Shown here piece after piece: positions 44,406 through 54,136 of a DNA stretch of 64,000 nt (position 1 is its first letter; every line of letters starts with the position of its first letter). The DNA comes from CAXNKH01 sp049296795 (GTDB taxonomy: Bacteria > Pseudomonadota > Gammaproteobacteria > Burkholderiales > Burkholderiaceae_C): the NCBI GenBank assembly GCA_049296795.1, contig JBAQTC010000007.1, positions 1 to 64,000 on the forward strand. Reading direction: 5' to 3'. A model generated the notes under the pieces. The model did no database searches. It was given only the letters and a program-made list of their open reading frames with translations, and had not been told where the DNA came from. Both the position numbers and the translations under genes were made by a program.

Positions 44406-45593
44406 ATGTTTCGCCGACACCTCATTTCCCTGGCTGCATTGGCCGTTTCCATCACATTGAGCCCCGTTGCAACGGCGCAGGGCAAGGACATCAAGATTGC
44501 TCACATTTACAGCAAGACTGGCCCTTTAGAGGCCTATGGCAAGCAAACCCAGACCGGTTTGATGATGGGTCTGAGTTATGCAACAGGTGGTTCCATGCAG
44601 GTGGGCGGTCGCAAGATCGTCGTGATCGAAAAAGACGATCAAGGTAAGCCTGACTTGGGCAAGAACCTGCTTGCGGCTGCCTACGGTGATGACAAGGTCG
44701 ATCTGGCTGTGGGTCCGACTGCTTCACCCGTCGCTTTGGCCATGCTACCTGTGGCCGAAGAATACAAAAAGATTTTGTTGGTCGAGCCCGCTGTGGCCGA
44801 CTCGATCACGGGCGAGAAGTGGAACAAGTACATTTTCCGCACGGGTCGAAACAGCAGCCAGGACGCCATATCCAACGCGGTGGCGGTGGACAAAGAGGGT
44901 GTGAGTATTGTCACCATGGCACAGGATTCAGCGTTTGGTCGTGACGGTGTCAAAGCCTATAAGGAGGCGATCAAAAAAGCCAAACTTGTTCACGAAGAAT
45001 ATTTGCCACCCGCCACCACCGATTTCACAGCGGGAGCGCAGCGCATGATCGAAAAGCTCAAGGGACAGCCCGGTCGCAAGATCATTTTCATCATCTGGGC
45101 CGGAGGTAACCCCTTCAAGATTGCCGACATGGACCTGAAGCGTTACGACATTGAGATCGCCACGGGCGGCAACATCCTGCCAGCGATGGTGGCCTACAAG
45201 CAGTTCCCCGGCATGGAAGGCGCAGCCTACTATTACTTTGGCATGCCCAAGAATCCGGTGAACGACGCCATGGTGGCCTCGCACTACCAGCAGTTCAAAA
45301 CGCCACCGGATTTTTTCACGGCCGGTGGCTTCTCGGCTGCAATGGCGTTGGTGACGGCACTCAATAAAACCAATGGTGACACCAATACCAACAAGTTGAT
45401 TGCCACCATGGAAGGTATGAGTTTTGACACGCCCAAAGGAAAAATGACCTTCCGCAAGGAAGATCATCAGGCCATGCAAAGCATGTTCCACTTCAAGATC
45501 AAATTGGACCCGGCTTTTGCCTGGGGTGTTCCCGAGTTGGTTCGCGAGATCAAGCCCGAAGAGATGAATGTACCCATCCGCAACAAACGCTGA
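44406..45593 (+). CDS. livK: ABC transporter periplasmic binding protein, branched-chain amino acid type
   Basis: A 395-residue receptor with signal peptide (ending PVATAQGKD) and mature IKIAHIYSKTGPLEAYGKQTQTGLMMGL, DDQGKPDLGKNLL, VGPTASPVALAMLPVAEEYKKILLVEPAVADSITG, the periplasmic-binding-protein type 1 fold. In this family ligands include amino acids, amides, urea and aromatic acids, so amino acid specificity is not certain. AAAGGAGA supports the start. A hairpin separates it from livG. First gene of a six-gene plus-strand run ending with an alpha/beta hydrolase. Confidence 0.9.
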   Translation: MFRRHLISLAALAVSITLSPVATAQGKDIKIAHIYSKTGPLEAYGKQTQTGLMMGLSYATGGSMQVGGRKIVVIEKDDQGKPDLGKNLLAAAYGDDKVDLAVGPTASPVALAMLPVAEEYKKILLVEPAVADSITGEKWNKYIFRTGRNSSQDAISNAVAVDKEGVSIVTMAQDSAFGRDGVKAYKEAIKKAKLVHEEYLPPATTDFTAGAQRMIEKLKGQPGRKIIFIIWAGGNPFKIADMDLKRYDIEIATGGNILPAMVAYKQFPGMEGAAYYYFGMPKNPVNDAMVASHYQQFKTPPDFFTAGGFSAAMALVTALNKTNGDTNTNKLIATMEGMSFDTPKGKMTFRKEDHQAMQSMFHFKIKLDPAFAWGVPELVREIKPEEMNVPIRNKR

Positions 45594-45600
45594 AACGCAG

Positions 45601-45634
45601 CTTGACTGCGGAAACTGTCGTTTTCGCAGTCAAG
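45601..45634. promoter_or_regulatory. Hairpin between livK and livG
   Basis: Arms CTTGACTGCGGAAA and TTTTCGCAGTCAAG pair at 13 of 14 positions around a six-base loop. No clear T run follows. It probably protects or attenuates the transcript so more receptor is made than membrane complex. Confidence 0.65.
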
Positions 45635-45675
45635 TCGGGTTCTCTTGTCGTTATTTTGGTGTGCCCTGATTTCAT

Positions 45676-46440
45676 ATGCTTGAAACCCATAACCTGACCG
45701 TACGGTTTGGCGGTCATGTGGCGGTTAATGCGGTTTCGTGTCGCTTTTCGCCGGGCACGCTGACGGCGATCGTTGGCCCCAATGGTGCGGGCAAAACGAC
45801 TTATTTCAACCTGATATCGGGGCAGTTGACGGCATCGGCTGGCTCGGTACGCCTGACTGGGCGCGAGCTGACTGGTTTGTCCGCATCAGAACGCACGCGG
45901 GCCGGACTGGGTCGGGCGTTTCAGCTGACCAATTTGTTTCCCAATCTGTCAGTGTTGGAGAACGTGCGTCTGGCCGTTCAGGCCACGAAGGATGGCAGAC
46001 ACCACCGCGGACTGAACTTATGGAGCATATGGAGCGATCACACCGCGTTAACCAACCGGGCTCTGGAAATTCTGGCTTCTGTATCGATGATCGCGCAGCA
46101 AGGCGCCCCCGTGGCCAGCCTACCGCATGGCGATCAACGCAAACTCGAAGTCGCTTTGCTGATGGCGCTGGAGCCCTCGGTTTACATGTTTGACGAACCT
46201 ACTGCGGGTATGAGTCACGATGAAGCGCCCGTTATCCTGGATCTAATTCGCCAGCTCAAGAAAGACAAAACAAAAATCATCTTATTGGTCGAACACAAGA
46301 TGGACGTAGTGCGTGAACTGGCCGACCGTATCATCGTGCTTCACAACGGTACGTTGGTGGCAGATGGCAATCCTACCGAAGTGATCACATCGCCTATTGT
46401 TCAAGAGGTTTACCTCGGCAAAGCCAGGGAGTCCGAATGA
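45676..46440 (+). CDS. livG: Liv-type ABC transporter ATPase
   Basis: The 254-residue ATPase has Walker A GPNGAGKTT, the LivG-specific RAGLGRAFQLTNLFPNLSVLENV, the signature region LPHGDQRKLEVA (a variant of LSYGxQR), Walker B YMFDEPTAGM and the H-loop LLVEHKMDVV. It drives import through LivH/LivM. Its stop overlaps the livF start (ATGA). No strong ribosome-binding site was seen. Confidence 0.95.
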   Translation: MLETHNLTVRFGGHVAVNAVSCRFSPGTLTAIVGPNGAGKTTYFNLISGQLTASAGSVRLTGRELTGLSASERTRAGLGRAFQLTNLFPNLSVLENVRLAVQATKDGRHHRGLNLWSIWSDHTALTNRALEILASVSMIAQQGAPVASLPHGDQRKLEVALLMALEPSVYMFDEPTAGMSHDEAPVILDLIRQLKKDKTKIILLVEHKMDVVRELADRIIVLHNGTLVADGNPTEVITSPIVQEVYLGKARESE

Positions 46441-47162
46441 GTGTAAATCTGCTGACCCTCGAAGGCGTGCATACGCATATCGGGGCGTACCACATCCTGC
46501 ATGGCGTTGACCTGGTCGTGCCGCGTGGCGAGCTGACCATGCTGCTGGGCCGCAACGGCGCTGGGAAAACCACCACGTTGCGCACCATCATGGGCCTGTG
46601 GCAGACCTCACAGGGGCGCATTAGCTTTGGTGACGAAGACATCACTACGCTCAACACGCCCGACATTGCGCGAAAGAATATTGCCTATGTGCCGGAGAAC
46701 ATGGGGATTTTTTCCGACCTGACAGTAAAAGAAAACATGCTGCTGGCCGCCCGCAGCGTCAAGAATGCTGCACAGATGGACAACTCGCGTTTGCAATGGA
46801 TTTTCAAACTCTTCCCCGCGGTGGAAAAGTTTTGGAACCATCCGGCAGGCAAGTTGTCCGGCGGGCAAAAACAGATGCTGGCCGTCGCTCGGGCGATTGT
46901 GGAGCCGCGTGACTTATTGATAGTCGATGAGCCCAGCAAAGGGTTGGCCCCTTCCATCATTAATAACATGATCGATGCTTTCAAACAGCTCAAGGCCAAC
47001 GGCGCAACCATCTTGCTGGTTGAGCAGAACATACACTTTGCCCAACAGCTGGGCGACAACGTGGCGGTGATGGACAACGGCCGTGTGGTGCATGTAGGCG
47101 CCATGCAGGCGTTGGCCGAAGACATGGCTTTGCAGCAGTCGTTGTTGGGTTTGGCGTTATGA
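46437..47162 (+). CDS. livF: Liv-type ABC transporter ATPase
   Basis: The 241-residue second ATPase has Walker A GRNGAGKTTTLRTIMGL, signature LSGGQKQMLAVARAI, Walker B LLIVDEPSKGLAPSI and ILLVEQNIHFAQQLGD, the LivF form. It pairs with LivG at the inner face of the membrane. It overlaps livG by four bases and livH by four bases. Confidence 0.95.
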   Translation: MSVNLLTLEGVHTHIGAYHILHGVDLVVPRGELTMLLGRNGAGKTTTLRTIMGLWQTSQGRISFGDEDITTLNTPDIARKNIAYVPENMGIFSDLTVKENMLLAARSVKNAAQMDNSRLQWIFKLFPAVEKFWNHPAGKLSGGQKQMLAVARAIVEPRDLLIVDEPSKGLAPSIINNMIDAFKQLKANGATILLVEQNIHFAQQLGDNVAVMDNGRVVHVGAMQALAEDMALQQSLLGLAL

Positions 47163-48145
47163 AGTGGTTGGATGATCTGGATATCCGCCCCTTGCTGCTG
47201 GTGCCAGTTCTGGCATTTCTGGCCTGGCTGCTGATAGGTTCGGGCTCAACTTGGCTCACGCTCACCGTGGCCGGACTTGCCATGGGCATGATCATCTTCA
47301 TCATGGCCTCAGGCCTGACGTTGGTGTTTGGACTGATGGACGTGTTGAACTTTGGCCACGGACTGTTCATTGCACTGGGTGCTTTTGTGGCCACCAGCGT
47401 GCTGGGGGCAATGGGCGATTGGACGGGCTCGGGCGAATGGTGGCGCAACATGGTAGCGGTACTGCCCGCGATGCTGATTGCCATGGCTGTCGCCGCTGCG
47501 GTGGGCCTGGCGTTTGAGCGTTTCATCGTGCGGCCTGTTTATGGTCAGCATCTTAAGCAAATCCTCATCACCATGGGCGGCATGCTCATTGGCGAGGAGC
47601 TCATCAAAGTCATCTGGGGCCCATTGCAAATCGCTTTGCCTTTGCCCGAAGCTATGCGCGGCTCGGTACTTTGGGGCGATGCGGGGATCGAAAAATATCG
47701 GCTGCTGGCCGTCGTCGTGGGTCTGGCCGTGTTCACGGCTCAGATGTGGGTGCTGAGTAGCACCAAGATCGGTTTGCTGATTCGCGCCGGGGTGCAAGAC
47801 CGTGAGATGGTCGAATCACTGGGTTACCGCATCCGTCGATTGTTTGTTGGTGTGTTTGTAGCAGGCAGTGCGCTGGCTGGGTTGGGTGGTGTTATGTGGG
47901 GCCTGTATCAGCAAAACGTGGTGCCTCAAATGGGTGCACAAGTCAATGTGCTGATCTTCATCGTGATCATCATCGGTGGCTTGGGTTCCACGGGCGGTGC
48001 GCTGATCGGTGCACTGATGGTAGGCCTGATGGCCAACTACACCGGTTTTTTGGCACCCAAGTTGGCACTGTTTTCCAACATCACGCTCATGGCGGGCGTG
48101 CTGCTGTGGCGCCCACAGGGTGTGTACCCCGTGGTCAATCGTTGA
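47159..48145 (+). CDS. livH: Liv-type ABC transporter permease
   Basis: The 328-residue permease has eight or more hydrophobic segments and LivH motifs SGLTLVFGLMDVLNFGHGLFIALGAFVA, RAGVQDREMVESLGYRI (coupling helix) and FIVIIIGGLGSTGGALIGALMVG. Its first 35 residues (MKWLDDLDIRPLLLVPVLAFLAW) are longer than in the standard form. Overlaps livF by four bases. Confidence 0.95.
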   Translation: MKWLDDLDIRPLLLVPVLAFLAWLLIGSGSTWLTLTVAGLAMGMIIFIMASGLTLVFGLMDVLNFGHGLFIALGAFVATSVLGAMGDWTGSGEWWRNMVAVLPAMLIAMAVAAAVGLAFERFIVRPVYGQHLKQILITMGGMLIGEELIKVIWGPLQIALPLPEAMRGSVLWGDAGIEKYRLLAVVVGLAVFTAQMWVLSSTKIGLLIRAGVQDREMVESLGYRIRRLFVGVFVAGSALAGLGGVMWGLYQQNVVPQMGAQVNVLIFIVIIIGGLGSTGGALIGALMVGLMANYTGFLAPKLALFSNITLMAGVLLWRPQGVYPVVNR

Positions 48146-48155
48146 GGGGAAATCG

Positions 48156-49217
48156 ATGATTACTCGTCTTATTTCCAACGACCAGCCCCGCAGCCGTTTG
48201 CTGGCCATCTTGCTAATCGTTATTTTGCTAGGTCTGGCTTTCGCACCATTCCTGTTCCCCGGCGTCAAGGCTTTGTCGGTAGCGGCTAAGGTGCTGATCT
48301 TTGTGGTACTTGTGGCGGGCTTTGATTTGCTCTTGGGCTACACCGGCATCGTGAGTTTTGCGCATACGATGTTCTTTGGCATCGGGGCTTATGGCCTTGC
48401 CATATCTTCGAACACCTGGGGCCCGACTTGGGGCTCGTTGGCTGCTGGTTTTTCGCTGTCGCTGGGGTTGACGCTCTTGCTGTCCCTGGCCATTGGCCTG
48501 TTCTCACTGCGGGTTCGGGCCATTTTTTTTGCCATGATCACGTTGGCCGTGGCGGCTGCATTCCAGACGATGGCCTCGCAACTGTCGGACTTCACGGGTG
48601 GTGAAGACGGTTTGAGCTTCAAGCTACCCGAGTTGCTCTTGCCCAGCACCGAGTTCAGTGAAGAGCCGTTTCTGGGCGTGTCGCTCGACGGGCGTTTGCT
48701 GTGCTACTACCTGCTGTTCGTGATGGCCCTGGGTTTGCTGCTGTCGCTGCTACGCATTGTTAATTCCCCGTTTGGACGTGTGTTACAGGCCATTCGTGAG
48801 AACGAGTTCCGTGCCGAGGCAATTGGCTATCGCGTGGTGGTATATCGCACCCTATCGAGCGTTTTATCAGCCCTGTATGCCTGTGTGGCTGGGGGGATGT
48901 TGGCCCTCTGGCTGCGGTACAACGGGCCGGACACTTCATTGAGTTTCGAGATCATGATGGACGTGCTGTTGATCGTGGTGATCGGCGGCATGGGAACCAT
49001 TTATGGTGCTGCTATTGGCGCCGTGTTGTTCTTGTTGTCCCAAAGCTATTTGCAGGATTTATTGCGCCTGGCCAGCGAGGCAACGGTGGCTGTGCCTTTG
49101 CTATCTTCACTGCTCTCGCCTGATCGCTGGCTACTTTGGTTAGGGCTTCTTTTTGTCCTGTCGGTGTATTACTTTCCGACAGGGGTGGTTGGGCGCTTGC
49201 GCACCCGGGCGGCATGA
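48156..49217 (+). CDS. livM: Liv-type ABC transporter permease
   Basis: The 353-residue permease has the LivM pattern: LIFVVLVAGFDLLLGYTGIVSFAHTMFFGIGAYG, SLRVRAIFFAMITLAVAAAFQ, GRVLQAIRENEFRAEAIGY (coupling helix) and DVLLIVVIGGMGTIYGAAIGAVL. ATG at 48156 follows GAGGGGA and avoids a 26-base overlap with livH. Confidence 0.93.
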   Translation: MITRLISNDQPRSRLLAILLIVILLGLAFAPFLFPGVKALSVAAKVLIFVVLVAGFDLLLGYTGIVSFAHTMFFGIGAYGLAISSNTWGPTWGSLAAGFSLSLGLTLLLSLAIGLFSLRVRAIFFAMITLAVAAAFQTMASQLSDFTGGEDGLSFKLPELLLPSTEFSEEPFLGVSLDGRLLCYYLLFVMALGLLLSLLRIVNSPFGRVLQAIRENEFRAEAIGYRVVVYRTLSSVLSALYACVAGGMLALWLRYNGPDTSLSFEIMMDVLLIVVIGGMGTIYGAAIGAVLFLLSQSYLQDLLRLASEATVAVPLLSSLLSPDRWLLWLGLLFVLSVYYFPTGVVGRLRTRAA

Positions 49218-49251
49218 CGCAGCCTTGTCAATCAACACCTCTAAGTTGCTT

Positions 49252-50160
49252 ATGTCGTCCTCCTTGAACGCTTTTACATCCCGCTACATCACTTGTGCCG
49301 GTCTGGAAATTCATTGCACCGATTGGGGCAAGGCTGAGCGTGGCACTGTGATTGCCTGGCATGGCCTAGCCCGCACTGGCCGTGACATGGACGAGTTGGC
49401 GTCACATTTGAGCCAGCGTGGCTGGCGCGTGATTTGCCCCGACACCGTGGGGCGAGGTCTGTCGCAGTGGAGCAAAAAACCTGAAGAGCAATATTGCCTG
49501 ACTTTTTATGCCCGTCTGGCGCGCGAGTTGATGGACGGTTTGAACCTAGGTGACGTGCATTGGGTCGGCACATCCATGGGGGGGGCCATTGGGACGGTGT
49601 GCGCATCCGGACGTGTTGAGCCGGAGTTGAAACACCGCATTTTGAGCCTGGTGTTGAATGACAATGCACCCGAACTGGCGCAAGCGGCCATTGAGCGGAT
49701 CAAACTTTATGCAGGCCAGCCACCTGTTTTTGACACAGTGACCGAGCTGCAAGCGTTTTTTCGCCAGGTCTACAAACCCTTTGGTTGGCTTAGCGATGCG
49801 CAATGGCACTGTTTGACCGAGACTTCGGTGCGCCGCCTGCCCGATGGGCGCATAACGCCGCACTATGATCCGGCTATGGCCCTACAGCTGACGATCCATC
49901 CCCAAGACTATCTGATTTGGGAGTATTACGACGCTCTTGACTTGCCCGTGTTGCTGCTTCGAGGCGCCGAGTCGGATCTGGTCTTGCCTCAGGCCGTGGC
50001 TGAGATGCAGCAACGTGGGCCGGGTGCACGGGGGCAGCTTAAAGTCATCGAGGTGCCAGGGTGTGGTCACGCCCCTGCGTTGAATGTATTGCAGCAATTG
50101 GAGTGGGTGACGGACTTCATAGAATCTGCAGGGGTGGGCTGCGCAGCCAGAATCGATTGA
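49252..50160 (+). CDS. Alpha/beta hydrolase
   Basis: The 302-residue hydrolase has AWHGLARTGRDMDELA (oxyanion region), the nucleophile elbow VGTSMGGAIG (Ser), an acid in RGAESDLVLP and a C-terminal His in VPGCGHAPAL. It is cytosolic, with no signal. It follows livM by 34 bases and probably belongs to the operon, hydrolysing the imported ester, lactone or amide. The substrate is not known. Confidence 0.85.
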   Translation: MSSSLNAFTSRYITCAGLEIHCTDWGKAERGTVIAWHGLARTGRDMDELASHLSQRGWRVICPDTVGRGLSQWSKKPEEQYCLTFYARLARELMDGLNLGDVHWVGTSMGGAIGTVCASGRVEPELKHRILSLVLNDNAPELAQAAIERIKLYAGQPPVFDTVTELQAFFRQVYKPFGWLSDAQWHCLTETSVRRLPDGRITPHYDPAMALQLTIHPQDYLIWEYYDALDLPVLLLRGAESDLVLPQAVAEMQQRGPGARGQLKVIEVPGCGHAPALNVLQQLEWVTDFIESAGVGCAARID

Positions 50161-50282
50161 AGATCCGGGCGACTACTGAGTTTCCCTCGGTCTGCCGGTT
50201 ACAGGCTTGACCTTGCCGCGGGTTGAGAGTTGAATCAGGCGGTTAATGCCAGCTTGTCCCGGAATTGAACAGGAGGTTCAGC

Positions 50283-50738
50283 ATGAAAGTCAGCGATATT
50301 TTGCGCGTCAAGGGCAATACCCTCTACACCGTCACGCCTGATCAGCCCTTGGCCCGGGCCATCGAGGTTATGGCGGAGAAAGACATCGGCTCCTTGGTCG
50401 TGATGGCGCAAGGCGAACTGGTGGGTATGCTGACGTTTCGTGAGGTGATTTTGGCCCTGGTCAAGGGGCAGGGTTCGGTTGCTGGGGTGTCGGTGGGTGA
50501 CTGTCTGGCCCAGGCGCCCACGATTTGCCAGCCCGACACCGAGATTGATCAGGTTCGCCGTTTGATGCTCGACCATCACGCGCGTTACATGCCGGTGTTG
50601 GAGAGCAAGGTGTTGATGGGCGTGATCAGTTTCTACGATGTGGCCAAAGCGGTGGTGGAGAGCCAGAACTTTGAGAACACCATGCTCAAGGCTTATATCC
50701 GGGACTGGCCGGCCGAAGAGGCACCGGGACCCGCCTGA
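50283..50738 (+). CDS. CBS-domain protein
   Basis: A 151-residue protein of two CBS domains (about 5-60 and 72-130): MKVSDILRVKGNTLYTVTPDQPLARAIEVM and IGSLVVMAQGELVGMLTFREV, then RYMPVLESKVLMGVISFYDVAKAVV. Stand-alone CBS proteins bind adenine nucleotides and modulate other proteins. AGGAGG lies just before the ATG. It precedes aroC, with no clear functional link. Confidence 0.9.
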   Translation: MKVSDILRVKGNTLYTVTPDQPLARAIEVMAEKDIGSLVVMAQGELVGMLTFREVILALVKGQGSVAGVSVGDCLAQAPTICQPDTEIDQVRRLMLDHHARYMPVLESKVLMGVISFYDVAKAVVESQNFENTMLKAYIRDWPAEEAPGPA

Positions 50739-50771
50739 AACGGCGGCCAAGGCTCTGGGATAATCGGCGGC

Positions 50772-51884
50772 ATGAGCGCAAATACTTTCGGAAATCTTTT
50801 TGCCGTCACCAATTTTGGAGAGTCGCACGGCCCAGCCATCGGTTGTGTGATAGATGGCTGTCCACCGGGACTCCATTTGTGCGAGGCCGATATTCAGGCC
50901 GATTTGGACCGGCGTCGTCCTGGTACCAGCCGCCACGTCACCCAGCGCATGGAGGCTGATGTGGTCGAAATTCTCTCGGGTGTGTACCAAGGGCAGACCA
51001 CCGGGACGCCGATTTGCTTACTGATTAAAAATACCGACCAGCGCAGCAAGGATTACGGCGATATCTTGCAAACGTTCAGACCCGGGCACGCCGATTACAC
51101 CTATGCCCATAAATACGGAATTCGGGATCCGCGTGGCGGTGGTCGCTCTTCGGCGCGGCTGACTGCACCGATGGTGGCGGCTGGCGCGGTTGCGAAAAAA
51201 TGGCTGGCTGAGCACCATGGCACCCAGTTTCGCGGCTGCATGACACAAATGGGTGATCTGCCGATTGCGTTCGAGTCGTGGCAGCATGTGGCGAACAACC
51301 CGTTTTTTGCGCCTGTGGCCGATGTGAGTGCGCTGGAGGCGTATATGGACGCTTTGCGCAAATCAGGTGACTCTTGCGGCGCTCGGATCCGGGTCACGGC
51401 AACGCAGGTTCCGGTCGGCTTGGGCCAACCCTTGTTTGACAAAATGGACGCTGATATTGCGTTTGCCATGATGGGCATCAATGCGGTCAAGGGCGTCGAG
51501 ATCGGTGCCGGTTTTGCCAGCGTCGAACAGCGCGGTAGCTTTCATGGAGATTCGCTGTCGCCCCAAGGTTTCAAAAGCAATAACGCCGGTGGTGTGCTCG
51601 GCGGTATCAGCACCGGGCAAGATCTTGAGGTCTCGATTGCGATCAAGCCCACCAGTTCGATCACCACCCCGCGCGAATCGATTGACAGCGCCGGCCAATC
51701 AACTCAGGTGGTGACCAAGGGCCGGCACGATCCCTGCGTTGGCATTCGCGCGACCCCGATTGCCGAGGCCATGCTGGCTTTGGTCGTGATGGAGCATGCG
51801 CTGCGCCAGCGGGCCCAGTGTGGCGACGTCCGGGCCAGCATTCCCGATATCCAGGCCGGTATCCAAACCGATACCCGCCGCTGA
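50772..51884 (+). CDS. aroC: Chorismate synthase
   Basis: The 370-residue enzyme turns EPSP into chorismate, using reduced FMN, the last common step of aromatic amino acid synthesis. It shows GNLFAVTNFGESHGPAIGCVIDG, RRPGTSRHVTQRMEADVVEILSGVYQGQTTGTPI, YGIRDPRGGGRSSARLTAPMVAAGA and KGRHDPCVGIRATPIAEAM, all conserved signatures. Length is standard. An MFS gene follows closely. Confidence 0.97.
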   Translation: MSANTFGNLFAVTNFGESHGPAIGCVIDGCPPGLHLCEADIQADLDRRRPGTSRHVTQRMEADVVEILSGVYQGQTTGTPICLLIKNTDQRSKDYGDILQTFRPGHADYTYAHKYGIRDPRGGGRSSARLTAPMVAAGAVAKKWLAEHHGTQFRGCMTQMGDLPIAFESWQHVANNPFFAPVADVSALEAYMDALRKSGDSCGARIRVTATQVPVGLGQPLFDKMDADIAFAMMGINAVKGVEIGAGFASVEQRGSFHGDSLSPQGFKSNNAGGVLGGISTGQDLEVSIAIKPTSSITTPRESIDSAGQSTQVVTKGRHDPCVGIRATPIAEAMLALVVMEHALRQRAQCGDVRASIPDIQAGIQTDTRR

Positions 51885-51894
51885 GGGCCGGCGT

Positions 51895-53061
51895 TTGAGC
51901 TCGCGTCGCGAACTGGCGCCGTTTGCTGCGTTGTCGGCCAGCTACTTCGCCCACATTGGATTTTTCAATCCCTATTTACCGCTGTGGCTCAAGGACTTGG
52001 GCCTGAGCTTGTTGGTAATTGGCATGCTGGCCACTTTGCAGTCGCTGACCCGGGTCGTTGCGCCCTATGCCTGGGGCTGGCTGAGCGACCACAGTGGCGA
52101 GCGGGTGAAGTTGCTGCGTTACGGTGCCACTGCTGCTTTATTTTTTTCTGCCGGTCTCTGGCTGGATCTGGCTGATTGGGGTGTTGCCGGCTTGGCTGTG
52201 GTGCTGTTGCTGATGTTTGGGCACACCAGCGCCATGATGCCGATGAGCGAGGCTGCAATGGCGCATCTGGTCAGCCGCAGCGGTGGCTTTGATGCCAAGC
52301 GCTATGGACGAGTTCGCTTGTGGGGCTCGGTCGGATTTCTGCTGACGGTGTTGCTGGCCGGGGCTTGGTTTGAGGCCTTTGGTTTGCATGATTTTCCGCT
52401 TTGGACTACGCTGAGTTTGTTGGCCGTGACCCTGAGTGTCTGGGCCATGCCCGATATCAGGGAAACGGTTGCTGCCCACCAAGAAAAATTATCGGTCTGG
52501 CCGGTGCTCCGACAGCGCCGGGTGCAATGGTTTTTTGCTGCCCTGTTCTTCCATGTGTTGTCGCACATGGGGATTTACGTCTTTTTCTCGCTCTACCTTG
52601 ATGAACTGGGAATGAGTAAAACCGTGATCGGCGTCTTGTGGGCGCTCGCTGTACTGGCGGAGATTGCTTGGTTTTTCAGCCAAAGCCGCTGGTTGCCTAA
52701 GTTCTCGCTGAGCGCCTGGTTGCTCTTGTGTTCGCTGGTGATGGTGTTGCGCATGGGGATCACAGCCAGCAGCGTTTCTTTGTTGCCGCTGTTGCTGGCG
52801 CAATGTCTGCACGCCATGACTTTCGCCAACCACCATGTGGTGTGCATCACCCTGCTGTCCGAGTATTTCCCAGGTCGCTTGCGCGGTCGCGGCCAAGCGC
52901 TCTACACCGTGATCGGTTATGGCGTTCCCGGTGTCCTGGGCGGACTCGGCGGTGCGCTCCTGAGTTCGACTTTAGGTTTGGCCAGCATCTTCTGGGCCTG
53001 CATGGCAATCAGCCTGATCGCCGTGGCTTGTTCTTACCGGCTTTGGCGACTTAGGTCTTGA
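51895..53061 (+). CDS. MFS transporter (MFS_1-like, HcaT/LacY-related)
   Basis: About 388 residues with twelve hydrophobic segments. PYLPLWLKDLGLSLLVIGMLATL, PYAWGWLSDHSGERVKLLRYG and AKRYGRVRLWGSVGFLL resemble the 3-phenylpropionate permease HcaT/nucleoside permease-like branch. Substrate unknown. A TTG at 51895 (after GAGGG) is proposed as start because the upstream ATG (51796) would overlap aroC by 89 bases and adds residues without membrane character. It converges on a livM-type gene. Confidence 0.82.
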   Translation: MSSRRELAPFAALSASYFAHIGFFNPYLPLWLKDLGLSLLVIGMLATLQSLTRVVAPYAWGWLSDHSGERVKLLRYGATAALFFSAGLWLDLADWGVAGLAVVLLLMFGHTSAMMPMSEAAMAHLVSRSGGFDAKRYGRVRLWGSVGFLLTVLLAGAWFEAFGLHDFPLWTTLSLLAVTLSVWAMPDIRETVAAHQEKLSVWPVLRQRRVQWFFAALFFHVLSHMGIYVFFSLYLDELGMSKTVIGVLWALAVLAEIAWFFSQSRWLPKFSLSAWLLLCSLVMVLRMGITASSVSLLPLLLAQCLHAMTFANHHVVCITLLSEYFPGRLRGRGQALYTVIGYGVPGVLGGLGGALLSSTLGLASIFWACMAISLIAVACSYRLWRLRS

Positions 53062-53078
53062 GCCATATCAAATCAAGC

Positions 53079-54131
53079 CTATCGGTGTCTTGAATTTCCG
53101 AATTCTTGATAATCTCCGTCTTTGGCTTCGGCCTCACGCGTGCACAGAACGCGGGCAGTAGGTAACAGTGACCAACCCCAACGTTGTTGGACGTAGCCCC
53201 AGAGGCCTTGTTTGAAATAGATTGTGATAACAATGGCCAGTAGCCCCAGGCCTAGCAAGTACCAGGTACCGTAGTCACTGAAGAATTTATTGAGGGCCCA
53301 AAATATCAGAGCCCCAACCAATGGTCCTTCGATACGTCCGATGCCGCCAATGACTACCATGAAGATGGCGAACGCAGTCCAGTTCACACTAAAGGCTGCA
53401 TCGGGGCTAATGCGCAGGTTGCTGACGAAATAAAGCGCACCTGCTAAGCCCGCGCCAAAAGCGGCGACCGTGTAGACAGCAAGCTTCATACGAGCAACTC
53501 CAATGCCTTGCGATTCGGCAGCCACTTCGTTGTCACGGATTGCCAGCAAGGCCAGGCCACGCTTGCTGCGCAAAAAAAGATAAACCAAGGCGATGGACAC
53601 CACAACACAGGCTAGGGCCATCCAGTAAGTGACCGATTCGCGGGTCGCTTTATCGATGCCACGTAAGGCAGTCAGTGTGGTGCCTGAGCCGCCGCCGACT
53701 ACGGTCATGTTGGCCACTGTAAGTCGCAGTACCTCAGCAATCACCCAGGTACCGATGGCGAAATAGCCGCCTTGTAGTCGAAATGCTATCCAAGACAGAG
53801 GGATAGCAGCCAACCCTGCTGCGATAGCGCCGAGCACAACCGCAACGAACGGGTTGAAACCGGCCAGATTGCCCAGAGCCAGCATCACGTAGCCGCCTAA
53901 GCCGAAGAAGGCCTGCTGGCCAATCGACACCATGCCGCCGTAACCGGCAAGAAGATTCCACATCATGGCGAAAATTAAATAGCACGCGATTTCGACAAAC
54001 TCTCGCATCCAGCTTGACTCGCCCCACCAGGGTAGGCTGGCCGCAACGACGGTCAGCGTCGCACCCAAGTACAGTCCGACTCGGCTGGCGGGCGTACTGC
54101 GCACGACGAAATACGATGTTTGCATGTCCAT
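53079..54131 (-). CDS. livM: Liv-type ABC transporter permease (second system)
   Basis: The 350-residue permease has MMWNLLAGYGGMVSIGQQAFFGLGGYVML, FRLQGGYFAIGTWVIAEVLRL, LALLAIRDNEVAAESQGIGV and AFAIFMVVIGGIGRIEGPLVGALIFW, the LivM form. The last 30 residues are hydrophilic (REAEAKDGDYQEF) and extend beyond the usual end. Starts are ATG 54131 or 54125 just after livH. Part of the operon downstream of hydroquinone dioxygenase genes. Confidence 0.92.
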   Translation of the reverse strand: MDMQTSYFVVRSTPASRVGLYLGATLTVVAASLPWWGESSWMREFVEIACYLIFAMMWNLLAGYGGMVSIGQQAFFGLGGYVMLALGNLAGFNPFVAVVLGAIAAGLAAIPLSWIAFRLQGGYFAIGTWVIAEVLRLTVANMTVVGGGSGTTLTALRGIDKATRESVTYWMALACVVVSIALVYLFLRSKRGLALLAIRDNEVAAESQGIGVARMKLAVYTVAAFGAGLAGALYFVSNLRISPDAAFSVNWTAFAIFMVVIGGIGRIEGPLVGALIFWALNKFFSDYGTWYLLGLGLLAIVITIYFKQGLWGYVQQRWGWSLLPTARVLCTREAEAKDGDYQEFGNSRHR

Positions 54132-54136
54132 CTCGT